64,000 nt of DNA, from NCBI GenBank assembly GCA_003254905.1, contig QANU01031477.1:764613-828612 (forward strand). The letters are read 5' to 3'. Shown here in pieces: positions 36,619 to 50,200 of the stretch. How positions within the stretch are numbered: position 1 is the stretch's first letter; every line of letters begins with the position of its first letter. The position numbers and the translations under genes are program-made. This stretch comes from Nissolia schottii (Eukaryota; Streptophyta; Magnoliopsida; Fabales; Fabaceae). The notes below the pieces were generated by a model. That model was not told where the DNA came from, did no database searches, and saw nothing but the letters and a program-made list of their open reading frames with translations.

Positions 36619-39600
36619 CAATGCTGGTTTTGTTAATGGTTTGATTCAGCTAGCTTACCTCATACTTAATGTATGATATTTTTCGAGATGAATCACTCAC
36701 TGTTCTAGTTCATTAGAATGCCATCTGTCTGAAGTCTGAACCGTGGAAGACAGTCTTTATATTTTGGTGACTGCATCAGTTCAATGAGAAGGTAAAAGCA
36801 TGGAAGTATCACCTTTTGAATGACATTTGGATACAAGATACTGCACCATACAAAATGCAAGACTGAGTACGCTGAATGCAGCAGTTCAGTCTGATAAGCT
36901 TGTTATATCTACTATTTTCATGAGGTTCACACGTTCAATCTTTTCATTCCCCAATGACAAGGTAAAAGGCCTACAACCTAAAATGCTTAATTGTAAGTTT
37001 GTAACTACAATTCCTACTTTCAAAGTTTCAATATGATTTATTTATTTCCCTTGTAATTTTAACCATTTTAGTTTCAATCAATCAATCAATTTCAGTTTCA
37101 GACATCGAAGTCAACCATGTACAACTCAGTAATTCGATTAAACACTTAATCACTTACTTTTTTTCTGTCAAGCACTCACTGTAAGTGGTTACATGCACTC
37201 GAAGTTGGTTAACATTAGAGGTGACACCCATATCTTAGAACTTGCTATAGGTTTAGTTAAATTGGTGCCTTGTCTTAAAAAATATTACTTGAACTATTGT
37301 ACGCTAGTATTGTTACTAAACATACGTGTCCTTTCCTAATTTTTTTTTTTTTGTTTTGTTTTGTCTATGTTGTATTCAGGGCTGGTTTGCAGAAGTCGTC
37401 TGGTCTCAGCTCATCTTTTAGCATGCTTGAGTAGCTTGACATTTTCACCATTTCTTTGGAAAGCTTCCATCTGATGAGCATGTGGTGGTAAGATTGACCT
37501 ATCTTATTGTTCTTTTTTCTTTCTATGGTGAATTATCTTTTTCAATAGTTCTAGAGGGGCTTTGGATATGATGATAATAATAAACAATAAATCAATGATT
37601 ACAAAGATACCGGCTAGAATTGACTGTTAGGTTTGATGCATAATATGATTATCCCCTAGACTTTTTCCGGTTCTTCTCTCAGAACTTTTTCTTGTTACAA
37701 TGTATATTTTACAAATTTACAATGATGACAATATTTATTTATTTATTTATTTATTTATTTTGGGTTACTGAACCTTATCTCTGTCATATCACCTGTGGAT
37801 ATGTTTTACAAATTTACAATGATTAAAACATATCTTACAGTTTGACTAAGCTTTCATGAATCGCGTAATTTGGAAATGTCACCATGGACCGACCTTCCTT
37901 TTTGTCTTTACTGGTTTCGTCCTTATTGACCAAGGTTGAGAACAGATTGAGACACCACTAAGCACCACTGGGTATTTGTTGGGGCCGACACGAACATCTC
38001 TTGAGCCATGTCTACCACTTTTGTGATCATTTGATCTGAAGAGATTTTTGCTATGGGGTCAGAGGGAAACAAGGACCTTGTTCATCGTTTGATTTGCCAC
38101 TTTTTTTTTTCCATGTAGATTTGTTACATTTTATGAAAACCACCAAAGCTTTTTATGTTTTATTATTCCTATGTTTATGTACTAAAGCCATTTATGCTTG
38201 GATTTTGACATTGGGTGTTAGGCTTGGATGTGATTGGATAATTTGGCACAGCCATAATCTGTGTCTCTTTCTTCCAAACCATAGTAATTGGTCACCAATT
38301 CTGTATCTTTCATTATTTTGTTAATACCATTCCCAGTGCACACCATTGCTAGTTAGCAACGATGCAAAAGAAACCTACTCCTTAAATCCTCCCAAAATGA
38401 GATGACCTACGATCTAGGGGGAAAGAACTTAAAAGTGGTCCCATCCTAGCAGTAACATACCCATCATCCACACTAGGCAAACACTAGCAACATGGATAGG
38501 TCCCACTAACACTAAGGCATGATTAAATGGTGGAAAATGTTAGTATTTGTATTTATGTATGTGTGAAATATTGTATTGACACATATATATATCTATTATT
38601 AAATGTAATTTTTTAAAGATGTAAACTCCGTTAAAATTTCTTTTAATGATATATGTGTGTTAACATAGTACTCCACACATAAATAAATAAATACAAATAA
38701 CATGACTCGTAAATGATGTACCCCACCCCCATCATCCAGATCGTCATTATCACTGTCAGCTCCCTGCATAAGGCCGACTCATTGCTACAATGTTTCCATG
38801 TAACGTCTCCACCATGCATGCTAGTGGCAGTGCCTTCCATGGAACTTTTTCTTTGAAGTCTTCCCTGAAAATTATTCCCTTGCTACATTGATTTTATTTG
38901 GTTTTCTTTTTTCACAATCATTGCACCCACGACTATGCCTTCACTCTGACTCCTTACGAGCTTTTCTTTTTGTTTCGATCTACCCAAGCATGGATGGCAT
39001 CATGTCAAGTTCACTTTCTTCGTACACGGCTTCCAATGACTACGAACAAGTACCCTGCAAAAGTTACCGCGAAACTCCCACGCCAAAATTCATTCTGCCC
39101 ATTCTTTTCGCGCTATATTTAGTTTGGCTATGATGATGAGCTTAATGGTCACCACTCACCATACCTCATGCCAGTAATAATCAAGCTCAATCAGATCCTT
39201 CTTTTAAGCCACGAGAATTACAATGGACCAGTCACCAGGTTTCTTGATCGGCGCCAAATTTTGGTGTCCCAAAAAAATGAAAAATAGTTGTTAGTGCTTT
39301 GTTTTCTTTTTGTTGTTGTTTTGTGGAATTGGGGGGACTTGTGTTTCAATATTAATTAATAATTCTATTGATATTGTTAATTCATGGTTAATCATACTAC
39401 AATGAGTACAAAATTAGAGTCAAGAAGTGGTGTCACTAATTTCCACATTCGATGGAAATTGGAAGCACACCACACAAATCGAGATCCCACGCGCGACAGC
39501 GAAGTTTCCTTAAATCTCATTACTATGCTAATGCGTATGATAAACTATGAATATATATGAAATGGAGCAATTGAATCATTTACTAATATTTTACTATTTT

Positions 39601-40511
39601 TGTTTCTTTAACTAATGCTCTAAAGTTTTGCTTTGCAACTTCCCTTTAATACCATAAAATGAAATACAAAGATGAAACTTTGGTTTTAAAAAATTGGAAG
39701 CAATTAGGATATAATATACCTTTAGATTACAAGGATGATAGCTTGTCCATTGACCCTTGCACTAATGGGTTAAACTATAAAATACTTTCGACTTGGTCAG
39801 ATTTATGCAAAGTTGATCAAAAAGTAGAAAGATAAGGATAATCGAGTTTAAAGAATAATGTCTCAAGTCTTTCTTCCACAAGATTTCGGATTGTTAAATT
39901 TTGCTCGTTGGAGAAATTTTGGACCTTGAAAGTGTTTCAGGCTTTCCATTCCATCATATCAATTCCTTTCACTTTATTGCTCACATTTGCAAATTGATTG
40001 TTTCGCAAAACTTATTTAAATAAATGTTTTGAATGTGTCAAAGTATTAAGCTGATAAATTTGATAGCAATAAGCTGAACCGTGGATGCACTATGAAATGA
40101 TTTGTCCATTTGTATTTAATAGTAATTCAAGAAACAGAACATTTCTTATGACAGTCTTAGTGTGTTGAGACTACTTTAGAAAAGAAAAAAAAAACTTCAT
40201 GGAAATAATTGGTTACTGAACACCCCCATTATATGATAATTAAAAAAAAAAATAGCTATTGCTGCATGTGGTTATGACAAGATTATAAGGTAGATTAAAT
40301 GTTGTAATATACAATTCTAGATAAATCTGGCATAGATTGGGGAGGGAGTGATACCCACCAACGCATACAAAAATGAGCTGAAACTGATATATACTTCCCC
40401 AAACAAAGTGCGAGTAATTTAACTAGATGATGCTAAAACTTGAAGAGAAAAAAACAGCTAATGAAGCAGGGGAAATGACAGTAAAGAGAGTTCAACAGAA
40501 ACCAACACAAA
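36619..40511. other. Intergenic, no gene recognised
   Basis: PPR 3' region, then AT-rich sequence with an (ATTT)n tract at about 37734-37760. Open frames around 38090-39130 and elsewhere are short and show no family resemblance. No tRNA or transposon end was recognised. Confidence 0.4.
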
Positions 40512-42239
40512 TCAGAAGTCCCTATAGATTACAACAAAGCAAGGCAAAATGGCTCTTGGGTTGAACACATACAACTCATCCAAGTTGGAATAAGCCCCAA
40601 CAGCACCTGCAACCGAATCATACTCATCCATGCCACCTTCTGCATTCTTCTTCACCCTGCCTGCTATCACCCGGCAAACCAGCATCGCCCTCCTGTCATT
40701 ACCATCGTCCGGCGGGATGGCGGCTTTGTCGTGGGCCCTCCCGCTCGTCGCCGTTGTCAGGATGCCGTTCCCACCGCTGGCTTCACCGGTGATCTTGAAA
40801 CCATGCTTGATTATGCTGCACACGTTGCACTGCGGTATTGAGTTGCAGAGGTTGGAGGAGCCGTTTAGGCCCAGCGAGCAGACGAAGGTGGTGCAGTGGA
40901 ACCTGAGGAGCTCGTTGCCGTCTGCTATGCAGCGGGGGTGTTTCTTGGACAGCTTTGTGGCCTTTGCCTTGATGGAGTCTCTGTACTCTTCGAATTTGCT
41001 GATAGTCCTCTGAGTGTTGTGGACCTTGAGGATTCGGTCGATTTTGCACACTGGGGACTGCTTCTTTAGCCAGCTTGAGTGGAATATGATTTCAACTATG
41101 TTCTTGCTTGTATCTTCTGGACCCAGTTCAGAAACTGACACATTGGTAACATGGGAATCATTAACACAACATAACAGCCAGAATTATTTTACAGAAATCA
41201 TGGTGCTTTCTTTATGAATAAGTAGTAATAATAATAATAATAATAGTAAGAAGATCCACTTATTCATCAATGTTTGGTTATCATGCACGATTGTTGTGTG
41301 TTTTAGTCTAGTTTGTCTAAATAACAAATCCTAGTTTAAGAATATTACAAGCCAGAGACTTAAAATCAGTGATTTCTCTTTCAAACAGTTGATGACTTGT
41401 TGTTTTTTTTTTTTTTTTGTATAAGTGAGCACATATAACAAAGGATTTGGTAAACACATGATGGTAATTGATACATATTTTTGGGGAGGAGTGAGTGACA
41501 TATGTGTACCTGCATGTTTGACAGCTTGATGATGCTCCAAGCTTTCAACTTTCATGATTTCACCACAGTCAGGACAGGAACAAATGCTACTCCTCAGAGA
41601 AGGGTCTCTGGTGAAGCCCAAAACTGGGTCTACCACCATTCTACACTCATAGCAGCCAGAGAGCCTCCTGAATGGCATTCCCCTGAAAGACCCACCAGTA
41701 GAACCAGAAGATGCTGACAGTGAAGAAGAAGATGCAGACACAGCACCGCCATTGAGATCAGTCAGAGGAGCCTTCATGGATCTGCTCGAACCATCATTGT
41801 TGTTACAGCCAAGTGGCATCCTTCGCTTGTGAATATCCGGGGTTCCTGTCTCGGGCCTTGTTGCCACGATCTTGGTGTTGTTGCAAATGGAGCCAGAGCA
41901 TTTCATCTTCTTGCTCTTCTTGCTACTCTCTTCCGGGGTTCGTTCCTCTTGCAGCTTTCTCTGCTCCTGTTTCTTCCTTGGTTGTTTACCTTCTTGCGCC
42001 GGTTGCGGCTGCGGCTGAGGCTGAGGCTGAGGCTGAGGCTGAGGTTGTGGCTGCTTCTGCTGATGCTGCTGCTGCTGCTGCTGCTGCTGTTGGACTTGGA
42101 CATTTCTGCAGGACAATAGGCCTCTTACAACTGCCCAAGAGGGTTGTTTTTCTGTTTTCTGAGGCTGTTGGTTCTGGTTTTGGTGCTGGCTGACATTCTT
42201 AGTTATGGTTGGTTTTTTGTGGGTTTTGGGTTTGCTCAT
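40512..42239 (-). CDS. C2H2-like zinc finger protein with PARP-like C-terminal region
   Basis: Two exons (41510-42239 and 40512-41134) give 450 residues. The plant family includes At1g75710 and At2g29660; its role is poorly known, and nuclear or regulatory action is inferred. The N-terminal half is basic and low in complexity: residues 1-33 rich in K, T and Q, then a glutamine tract and a (QP)n tract at about residues 50-80, encoded by CTG and GGCTGA repeats on the plus strand. Around residue 195 comes GCYECRMVVDPVLGF, and a finger with C222, C225, H237 and H242 ends exon 1. Exon 2 begins VSELGPEDTSKNIVEIIF and holds the conserved block ELLRFHCTTF, SGRAHDKA, AMLVCRVIAGRV and LDELYVFNPRAILPCFVVIY, which resembles the fold of a PARP catalytic domain. 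I see no evidence of catalysis. The splice joins codons in phase 1. Confidence 0.88.
42003..42091. repeat. CTG and GGCTGA coding repeats
   Basis: Plus strand (GGCTGA)n-like units at about 42008-42050 and (CTG)n at about 42060-42090, inside exon 1 of the zinc finger gene. On the coding strand they encode a (QP)n tract and a run of about nine glutamines broken by one histidine. Confidence 0.92.
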
Positions 42240-43311
42240 TGTTGAAAGGATGGTGGTTGCTTCAGCCTAAGTGGCTGATGATGCCTTTTGGGTTTATTTC
42301 ACAAGACTTGGGAACAGGTGTTTTATATTACATGGAGCATTGCAGTAGCAAGGGATTGGGACTTGGGATTTGATGTAGTGAACAGTGGAACTATAATAAT
42401 ATTAGATTATTCTGAAATTTGGGTATTTCGGGAGTTGAGATAGTGTGAGTGGACTCTTCTATTTCTTGCTGCTAGCACTTTGATATGTATGAAGCTTTCA
42501 GGAATCTGTTACTTCTTCTCTTAAGAGTAACATATATGAGTTATGATGAATATCTAACCATTGGTTTCTCTTGATTCAAGAGTCCCCTTTTTTTCTCATT
42601 TTTATAAATAGTAAAAAGTAAAGAGATATGGCCTACCGGTCCCCTCCTTTTCATGATTTGCCTGTCCTATGTAGTGAGCATTTGTTAAATATCATACTGA
42701 CCATCTTTTTTTCTTTTTTTCTTTTTTGCTTAGGCTCCTAATTCCCAAAGACGAGTAAAGTACTTGAATTTGATGGTAGGTTATGTACTAGTTTAATATT
42801 AAATACACACTTCGGATTGTTGTAATCCATAAACGAGTGTTGGTATAGTATTTTTATAATAATTAACCTACAATTTTTGTCACACAATAATATGAGTTTT
42901 AATGGACGCAAGTATTTAATAAATGCAAGGAATGTTTTAATAAGCACGCCACTTGAAATGTTTTGGCATTTCTCATCCATAAACATGTATACTTTTTGCA
43001 ACAAATGAGCCACCAATAATTCTTCTAATTTCCATCTTTTGTATGTGATTTTGTCAAGTTTTTCTTTTTTCTCTTTCGTTTTTCTGTTGGGGATAAAAAA
43101 AAAATACCAATAAGAAATTAGGGAGAATTCTACTCAGTTAATTATATACTCCATACCATTATATATTGACGAGCAGACCATCACGTTTCAATAAAAAGTG
43201 GATCATGTTGGTGCTCAAATTTCCATGATATAAAAACGTTGTTTTTGGTCCTCAATGCACTATTTATTTACCCAACTGCCTCTAGAACATGCATGTATGA
43301 TTGTACCCCAA

Positions 43312-43357
<46 letters not shown>

Positions 43358-46300
43358 ATTATTAGTAGTATGTTAAGTTTACTAAACTTCACCTACTATG
43401 GCCAAATCATAAAACTCTTCAAACACTGACATTTTCTATCAATAGAACTTAAATTTAGATTTTTTTTTTAAATTAAATGAATCAATCAAAAGTTTTAATC
43501 AATATAATGCATCACTCAAGTTGAAACGTAAGGTGGGTTGTAGTTGCTCTGTATTTTTTTTTCGATGATTAGATTAATAAGCACTTCAACGTGCAAAAGA
43601 AGACAAACAAAAGGGACATGGTGGAAAATACAAGCCCCATAAGTTTCCCTGTATTTAAATCGATCTCCTTTATTTATTTCTTTTTTAACTATCCAAGAAT
43701 CTAATAAATCTATCTCTTCTACTCAATTTTACTACCAAGACATTGCTCCCATCCTTCATGTGCACACAATTCTTGAGCATATCTTTATAATTTATAAGGA
43801 ACAAGCATGGAGTATTACGAGCTTTCTGAAACCGTTTCTTAGCATTATTATATTTGGTAGAAGGAACCTTGCTAGTTTTTACATCGGAAAATGTTAGTTT
43901 AGGCTTTAAAGACAGACATTGGCTATATCAATCAGCCATAATCGCTGACATGGACCATATCTTAAAGGATCTCTAATAAATACTACTTTCTCCTTTTATT
44001 CGTATTAATATAGATCATTTTAATGTCAAAGATGAATGAAACAATATAAAAATGATTCATTTCAAAGGATGTGAGTTTAATTTTCATGGTTAATATGAGA
44101 ACTATTTTAATAAATTATTTATAAATATTCTTATAAGTGGTCAAAAAATTTAAAAGTATGCCTTAGCTCACCTAAACTTTTCTTTAAAAAAAAGGGGGGT
44201 CATTTTGATTTGTAGATATTCATTTTGCTTTAAAATAATTTTTGCTTGATAAAATTGATGAGTACATTTTTAAATTAGTATAATTAATATTTTTGGGATA
44301 ATTATGTTAAGATACATTGAAAACTAAGAGTGACCTGTATATAAGTAATCAGAATGAGTATATATGATTGATTAATAATACTACTCCTAGACAGGACAAA
44401 ACATTGACATACCCGGCTACTAGAAAAATGGCATCTTAATTGTACTAGCTACACTTTCATTTCATACCTTTAACTCCAACCCCGGCAAGAATTTATGGTG
44501 GAGAGAGGTGAAGAATTAATTAGGCTTGTCCTTATTCTAAGCCCAAGGGGAGACATTTTTTGGGCTAAGAGCAATTGCACCAATTGCAAAGCACTCCACT
44601 AATTACCCCATAATGGTTACCTCCTATGAGGAAAAGCTGCTGCTTACTTGATTCCTTTTGCCTCAAAATCATGCGAACCCCCCGCCCCCATATGCAATGG
44701 AATAAAGCTGTGCACTTTAATTAACATAAAAATCAGTAATTTCGACCCAAAAAGTTTTGAAAAAATTGTAGCTTTAACCGCTAACATGGACTAACTTCAG
44801 CATGAATGTGTGTGAGTGTAAGCAAGCATAATGCATTTGTATTGCAAGAACATCAGCACAAATTAGAACATATCCGTTGATGAGTACTAAAGTTTGTGTG
44901 TCCATCTTTATCAGGTTGTTTGCCGTTAAGAAAAGGTGCGAAGGTTCCTCTAATTTTGAACCCATTACCCTTTTTGTTTTAACTAAACGGTAAGGCTTTC
45001 GAATGTGGTTTCGTTCAAGTTTTGGTGTAGTATTGTAAAATTTGAGATCTAGTGTAAGATTAGAAGGATAAAATAACATAAAATATAAAATTATAATACA
45101 ATTTAAATTGTATGATCGTCTACATGAGTGGAGTCAAGGGTGACCTATATATTGGGGCTATGACCCCACTTCAAATGTTATTTATATTATATATGTTACA
45201 GTGGAGGTAGTTTTATCTATGATAATATGTGTGTAGTTTTTCATTTGGCTCCCCAAATAATATGTCCAGTTCTATCACTAATTGTTTAATTTAAGTGATG
45301 ATAATAAAATTGACTAACTTTTTTTAAATTGTAGGATTTTAAGATATTAAAATCTTAACTACTTTGGCAGAGTCCCATAAAATGCTTAGGCCACGCACCC
45401 TTCTTTTTTTTTTCCCTGAATTTTTCTTAAAAAAATTCTACTGAGAATTGGTCTAGATACATCAAGTATTGTAAAGTTTCAGTAGGGTAGACGATTCTAT
45501 ATTATACTTGTTTGCTTCTTTAGGTTTAAGCCTTAATTCAAAGTCGGAAAACTAAGCTTGTGATTGAACTAGTGTACTAGGAAAATGAAAAACTTCAAAT
45601 TTTTACTTATTTTAGTGTGGCATTAAGAAAAGAACTTTATCATTTGCTTACTTGAGTTAATGTGACTAACTAAAAGATATAGCAGCGCAAACAGTAAAGC
45701 ATGATTTGAAATTTAAATTAACCTACGTGCACTTCCAATTTTCAAGGGTAAAAACCGAATAGAGAAGTATACAACACAGCAACACAAGTTAGTATGGGAA
45801 TTGTTTTCATTAATAAAAAGGACAAGGTTTGGTGTTTGAGACATGTAAATGCAGGGTCCTCGTGGGTCATTAGAGAAAGAGAAAGTGTCAGCTACTGCAG
45901 CACAAGAAAACAGAAGGGGGAAGCACACGAAAAGTGAGGTAAGAAAGAGAGGAGGAGAGAGAGAGAGAGAGAGATAGGGACAATAATGACACACGAATCA
46001 CAGATCTGAGTGAAGCATTAATTCGGTTGGTATTGTCCTCTCGACGGACAGAGTATACTTAACAAACAATATACTCGTATTACGATAGAGCTACCCAATG
46101 TACTTCCAATTTGTAAGCTAGCCTAGCAGTGTCTACAAGCTACAAACGTGTATGTTACTGAAGTTGCTATTTTAATGAAGGAAAATGCTGAGCAGTAACG
46201 CACAATGCTTGTGTTAAAATACTTACTTTCAGATATTGTTACATTATAATGTTTTTTGTAAGCGAAAAATACAATTTATCTATTAAGGCCGCTATTACTA

Positions 46301-46377
46301 TTATGCTGTGTTGCAAATGTACATGTAAAAGTCTCACTTTTGGGTAGTGTCTAACCCATTTTTATATCTTACTTAGC
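42240..46377. other. Intergenic, no gene recognised
   Basis: Starts with the presumed promoter of the zinc finger gene (a minus-strand AATATAAAAC near 42322 may be its TATA box). It contains a (TA)n microsatellite at 43314-43353 and an (AG)n tract at about 45954-45974. No protein-like frame was found. Confidence 0.4.
43314..43353. repeat. (TA)n microsatellite
   Basis: About 20 uninterrupted TA units. Confidence 0.97.
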
Positions 46378-46563
46378 CTATTATAATAATGAAATTTTTT
46401 ATGTGTAATTTGCACATGATAAGATTATGTATAATATTTTACCATCAATTTTTTCATTACTTATGTTATAAATAGATCCCACATTTTAAATTGATGATAA
46501 AAAATCACATATAATCTTATCATATAAAAATTACACATGAGAGAATTCATTATCGCTTATTAT
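46378..46563. mobile_element. Foldback MITE-like element
   Basis: Two imperfect inverted arms of about 70 bases (46378-46453 and 46478-46563) share TAATAATGAA, ATGTGTAATTT, CATGATAAGATTAT and ATCAATTT in mirror order around a short centre. About 185 bp, AT-rich and non-coding. It lies some 680 bp upstream of the MPS1 start. A target duplication was not established. Confidence 0.55.
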
Positions 46564-46996
46564 TTTAAAATCTCTTCTGATTTTGAGCTCTTCCTTACCG
46601 TTTTAATCCCAACATAGTTGCTCTTTGGGTTCTTGAAGCTTGAACTATTGCAACTCATTCAGGTCAATATCTGATTGGGAGAGTAGGATTTCTCAGTGAC
46701 ATGTCCAACCAAATGAATTTGCAAATTAAGATATTAAGGGCAGATAAATAGAGTGCTTGACCAGTAGCTTTACATAGTTCATTCGTTTCAGTTATAAGGT
46801 TACCAGGTGAATATTTTTGGTAGACTCATCTCTTTCTCTTTTTTTTTTTTGGTTAGATTATGGGAATATTTCTTAGTCAGTGCTTCAATGGTTGGTGGGT
46901 TGACAACATCACATTTTTTATGATTATTTAGCAGCTGCAACCTTCATTTTATTTTGTGTTTAATTGGTCCCGCACACACGTCCTCACATCAAAAAG

Positions 46997-47085
46997 CCCA
47001 AACCCTGAGACCAAAAAGGACCAATACCGAACCAGCCCAAGCCCATAGCGTATTGGATCAGCCAAAGCCCAAAAGAGGCCCAAGA
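46997..47085 (+). promoter_or_regulatory. Telo-box and site II cluster upstream of MPS1
   Basis: A telo-box AAACCCT at 47000-47006 sits among several AGCCCA/GGCCCA words (site II motifs on the opposite strand) within about 90 bp. The ATG at 47242 lies about 160-240 bp downstream. This pairing is typical of plant genes expressed in dividing cells, which fits a mitotic checkpoint kinase. Regulatory function is inferred. Confidence 0.55.
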
Positions 47086-47241
47086 GAATAGTGGGAGAGG
47101 AATGAGTAACGGGGTGAAGCGCCAAAGAAAAACACTTTCAATTTCAAAAATTCTGGGTTGTTTCAGTCTCGAAGGGCTCTCTCTCATGGAAACAGGAAGA
47201 AGAAGGTGATCGTTGATCAAGCATGCGGTGGAGATTCCTCC

Positions 47242-50200
47242 ATGGATGGGAAGTCTAACCTTCCGACCAACCCCGACACCTCCTCCTCCTCTTCCTTCTC
47301 CTCCTCTTCCTCTTCTCCCCCTGACTTACTCCGCCATGTTCAAGCTGCATTGAAGCGCCACCGCACCCTCGGTACCATTCTTCATTTCCCGATTTTAATT
47401 CATCGCGCTTTTCGCTGTTTCCGCTATTCATTTCAACTCCGTAGCTCTTTATTGCCGCAGCTTCTTTGCCTCCGAATCTAAAAATCTAGGGTTTCTGTTT
47501 TTGGGGGGATTTTTCTTACAGGTACGATGCAGTCCAATTGTATAAGGCCGAGGCGCACGCTGCTTCCGCAACGTAACGTGTCCGGAACTTCTGTTTCTGC
47601 TGCTCCTGCAGTGGATTTGAACAACTCTCAAGACGCGTCGCTGAAGGACATGCTTCCGCGTAGAGTGAACGCTGCTTCTGCTATTGGTGAAGGCCGAGAG
47701 GATGATGCGTCCGCCATGACTCCGTCGATTTCGGGGACTTGCAACAATACCTTTGATGAAGGATTCAATCCATTCAATGCACAAGGGCAACAACATCAGG
47801 GTAAGGGTGTGGTCAACGTTGCCGCGCCTTCTCTGCAGGTAGGATTGCGAAGTGGGCAGAAGAAGGTTCAATTTTCGATTGGAACCAACACTGCTACGCA
47901 GGGTAATTTTGTTATAGCCTTTACCCTTAAGGGACTACTGCATTTTTTGAATAGTTTGTTCTGTCAGTGTTAAAAGGCTTTTTCTTTTTTTGGTTGAAAG
48001 TAATTTCTGATGTTGTGTGTATCCCAAAATGTGTCGGTATTGCCTGCAATATATTTTCTCCTCTTTTAACATGCAGGGGGCCATGATGGAAAGGCCACTG
48101 AGTTGGAGAACTTATCATCTCATTTCGGTTCACTTGGATTGACAGAAATGGAGTGGGTTGAAAGCAGCCAGCCTGGAGAAGCACCAACTGGATTCAATCA
48201 AGAATCGAAGCACCAGAGGGTTCAGCGGGCAGAGTTTGATGCGAGCTTGAGATCTGAGGGAGGAATAAGTTCTATGTTGCCAAAGAGATCAACGGTTACT
48301 CAGGATAATCTCCACCAGTTCAGAAACTTTCTAAGTCAGCCAGCAACACAATCTTCGGTAGTGGGACCTTCGAATGCCACCACTACCTCTGTCCATTCAG
48401 CTTCAGCTCCCATGCTCAATTCAACAACCCGTTATTCTCATTTGCTTGCAGATAGTGGCTCGTGTGTTACGACAGAACCTTTGGGGGAGCTTAATGTTAA
48501 TCCTCAACCCGTAAATGAAAGGGTTATGAAGTCTGCAAATACTTCCCTAAAAGACATAGATAGAATGTCAATTGATCATGCAGAAATTGCAGCACAAGCT
48601 CCTGGTCCTTCTATTGGCGCAGAGTTTGCACTTAAGGAGACCGACCCATCTAAGGAGCAACAAGAATGCATGTTAAAAGAAACCAGCATTTCAAAATATT
48701 CTTCTTATCATGATGACAAGTCAACTATAGGGAAAGAGCCTGCAGAAGTTTCCAACGTACAATCTCAGGCTCCAATGCCCCAAACCTCAACTTCAGATGT
48801 GAAGTTAGAGTCTTCTAAGTTGGAAAAACGAGAGAAGGCTGCAAGTAGTAAAGGAACATCAGCAGCTCGGAAAAGGACGTATGACCCTGATTTGTTTTTT
48901 AAAGTCAATGGCAAGCTTTATCAAAGGCTTGGCAAGATAGGCAGTGGTGGAAGCAGTGAGGTACATAAAGTGATTTCATCAGACTGTAAGATATATGCAC
49001 TTAAAAAGATCAAGCTAAAGGGTCGTGATTATGCTACTGCATATGGGTTTTGTCAAGAGATTGAGTATCTAAATAGGCTGAAAGGAAAGGATAATATTAT
49101 ACAGCTTATAGATTATGAGGTACTTTGCTCAACTTCTGATTTCTGATACGATATATTGCAGTTCTTGCTTTTAGTTATTGCTGCTTTATATATCTCTTCA
49201 GATGTGTGAGGATACAAGAAGTTGCAATTACTGAAGTTATGAATACATACTCTTCAATTTTTTTTTTTTGGGATTAGGTAATTCACATTTAGAAGCAGGA
49301 TTTGTTTTGGGGGCTAATTTCATGCATATCAGATGTTTTATGCATGATGATTTTCATGATTTTGCATTTTCTGTGGACTTCAGTTTATAATAACTAAATA
49401 TTGCCTTATTTTTGTTCTGATGTATTTTTTTTCTCTCAATCTTGTAATTAGGTGACTGACAAGGCTTTGCTTGATGAAGTCATGAAAGGCTCCTTGAGTA
49501 ATAAGGATGGCCGAGTCAAGGATGATGGATATATATACATGGTACTTGAATATGGGGAAATCGATTTGGCTCACATGTTGTCCCAGAAGTGGAAAGAACT
49601 GAATGGAAGTAACCAGACCATAGATGAGAACTGGCTTCGATTTTATTGGCAGGTTTCAAATCTGCAATGTAACTTTGAAAATATCTCATTATTTCTCCGA
49701 AATAGCATGTTTTATAACTACTTTTGCTGTGTTAGATGACTGAAAGTTCTCTGAGCTTGAATTATCCAAAAACAGAAAATGTAAAATACACTGCAATGCT
49801 TTTATCCATGTGTACTTGTATGTGTTCTGGATATTTAATCTTCTCCGAGTTTCACATAGGACCTGAAAAGTAGCTTTCTTTTGTGGGGGGGTGGTAGGGC
49901 GTCAAATTAAGTACTCATTCACTTATCACTTCTATTCATAACCATTTGAACTGATGTTCTTGGCGTCGCCACTTTTCTCCATTATATGATTATGAAATTT
50001 TTTTTTTTTTCTTTTTCCACTTTCTTTCTTTATTGGATGGAGCAGAATTGTATTGTTTTGGAGGTCTGCCTATGTAAATTGCCTGAGTTTTGTTGAAACC
50101 ATTTTGCAGCAAATTCTTCAAGCTGTCAACACTATTCATGACGAACGTATTGTACACTCTGACTTGAAGCCAGCTAACTTCCTTCTTGTCAAAGGTTCCT

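Noticed and set aside
38094..39133. Several 60-80 residue frames between the PPR and zinc finger genes
   Set aside because: Composition follows base bias, there are no splice-linked continuations, and frames overlap one another on both strands.
41813..42193. Alanine/glutamate-rich frame opposite the zinc finger gene
   Set aside because: It is the reverse reading of the CTG and GGCTGA repeats in a real exon.
46984..47220. 78-residue minus-strand frame upstream of MPS1
   Set aside because: It lies over the MPS1 promoter and leader and resembles no protein.
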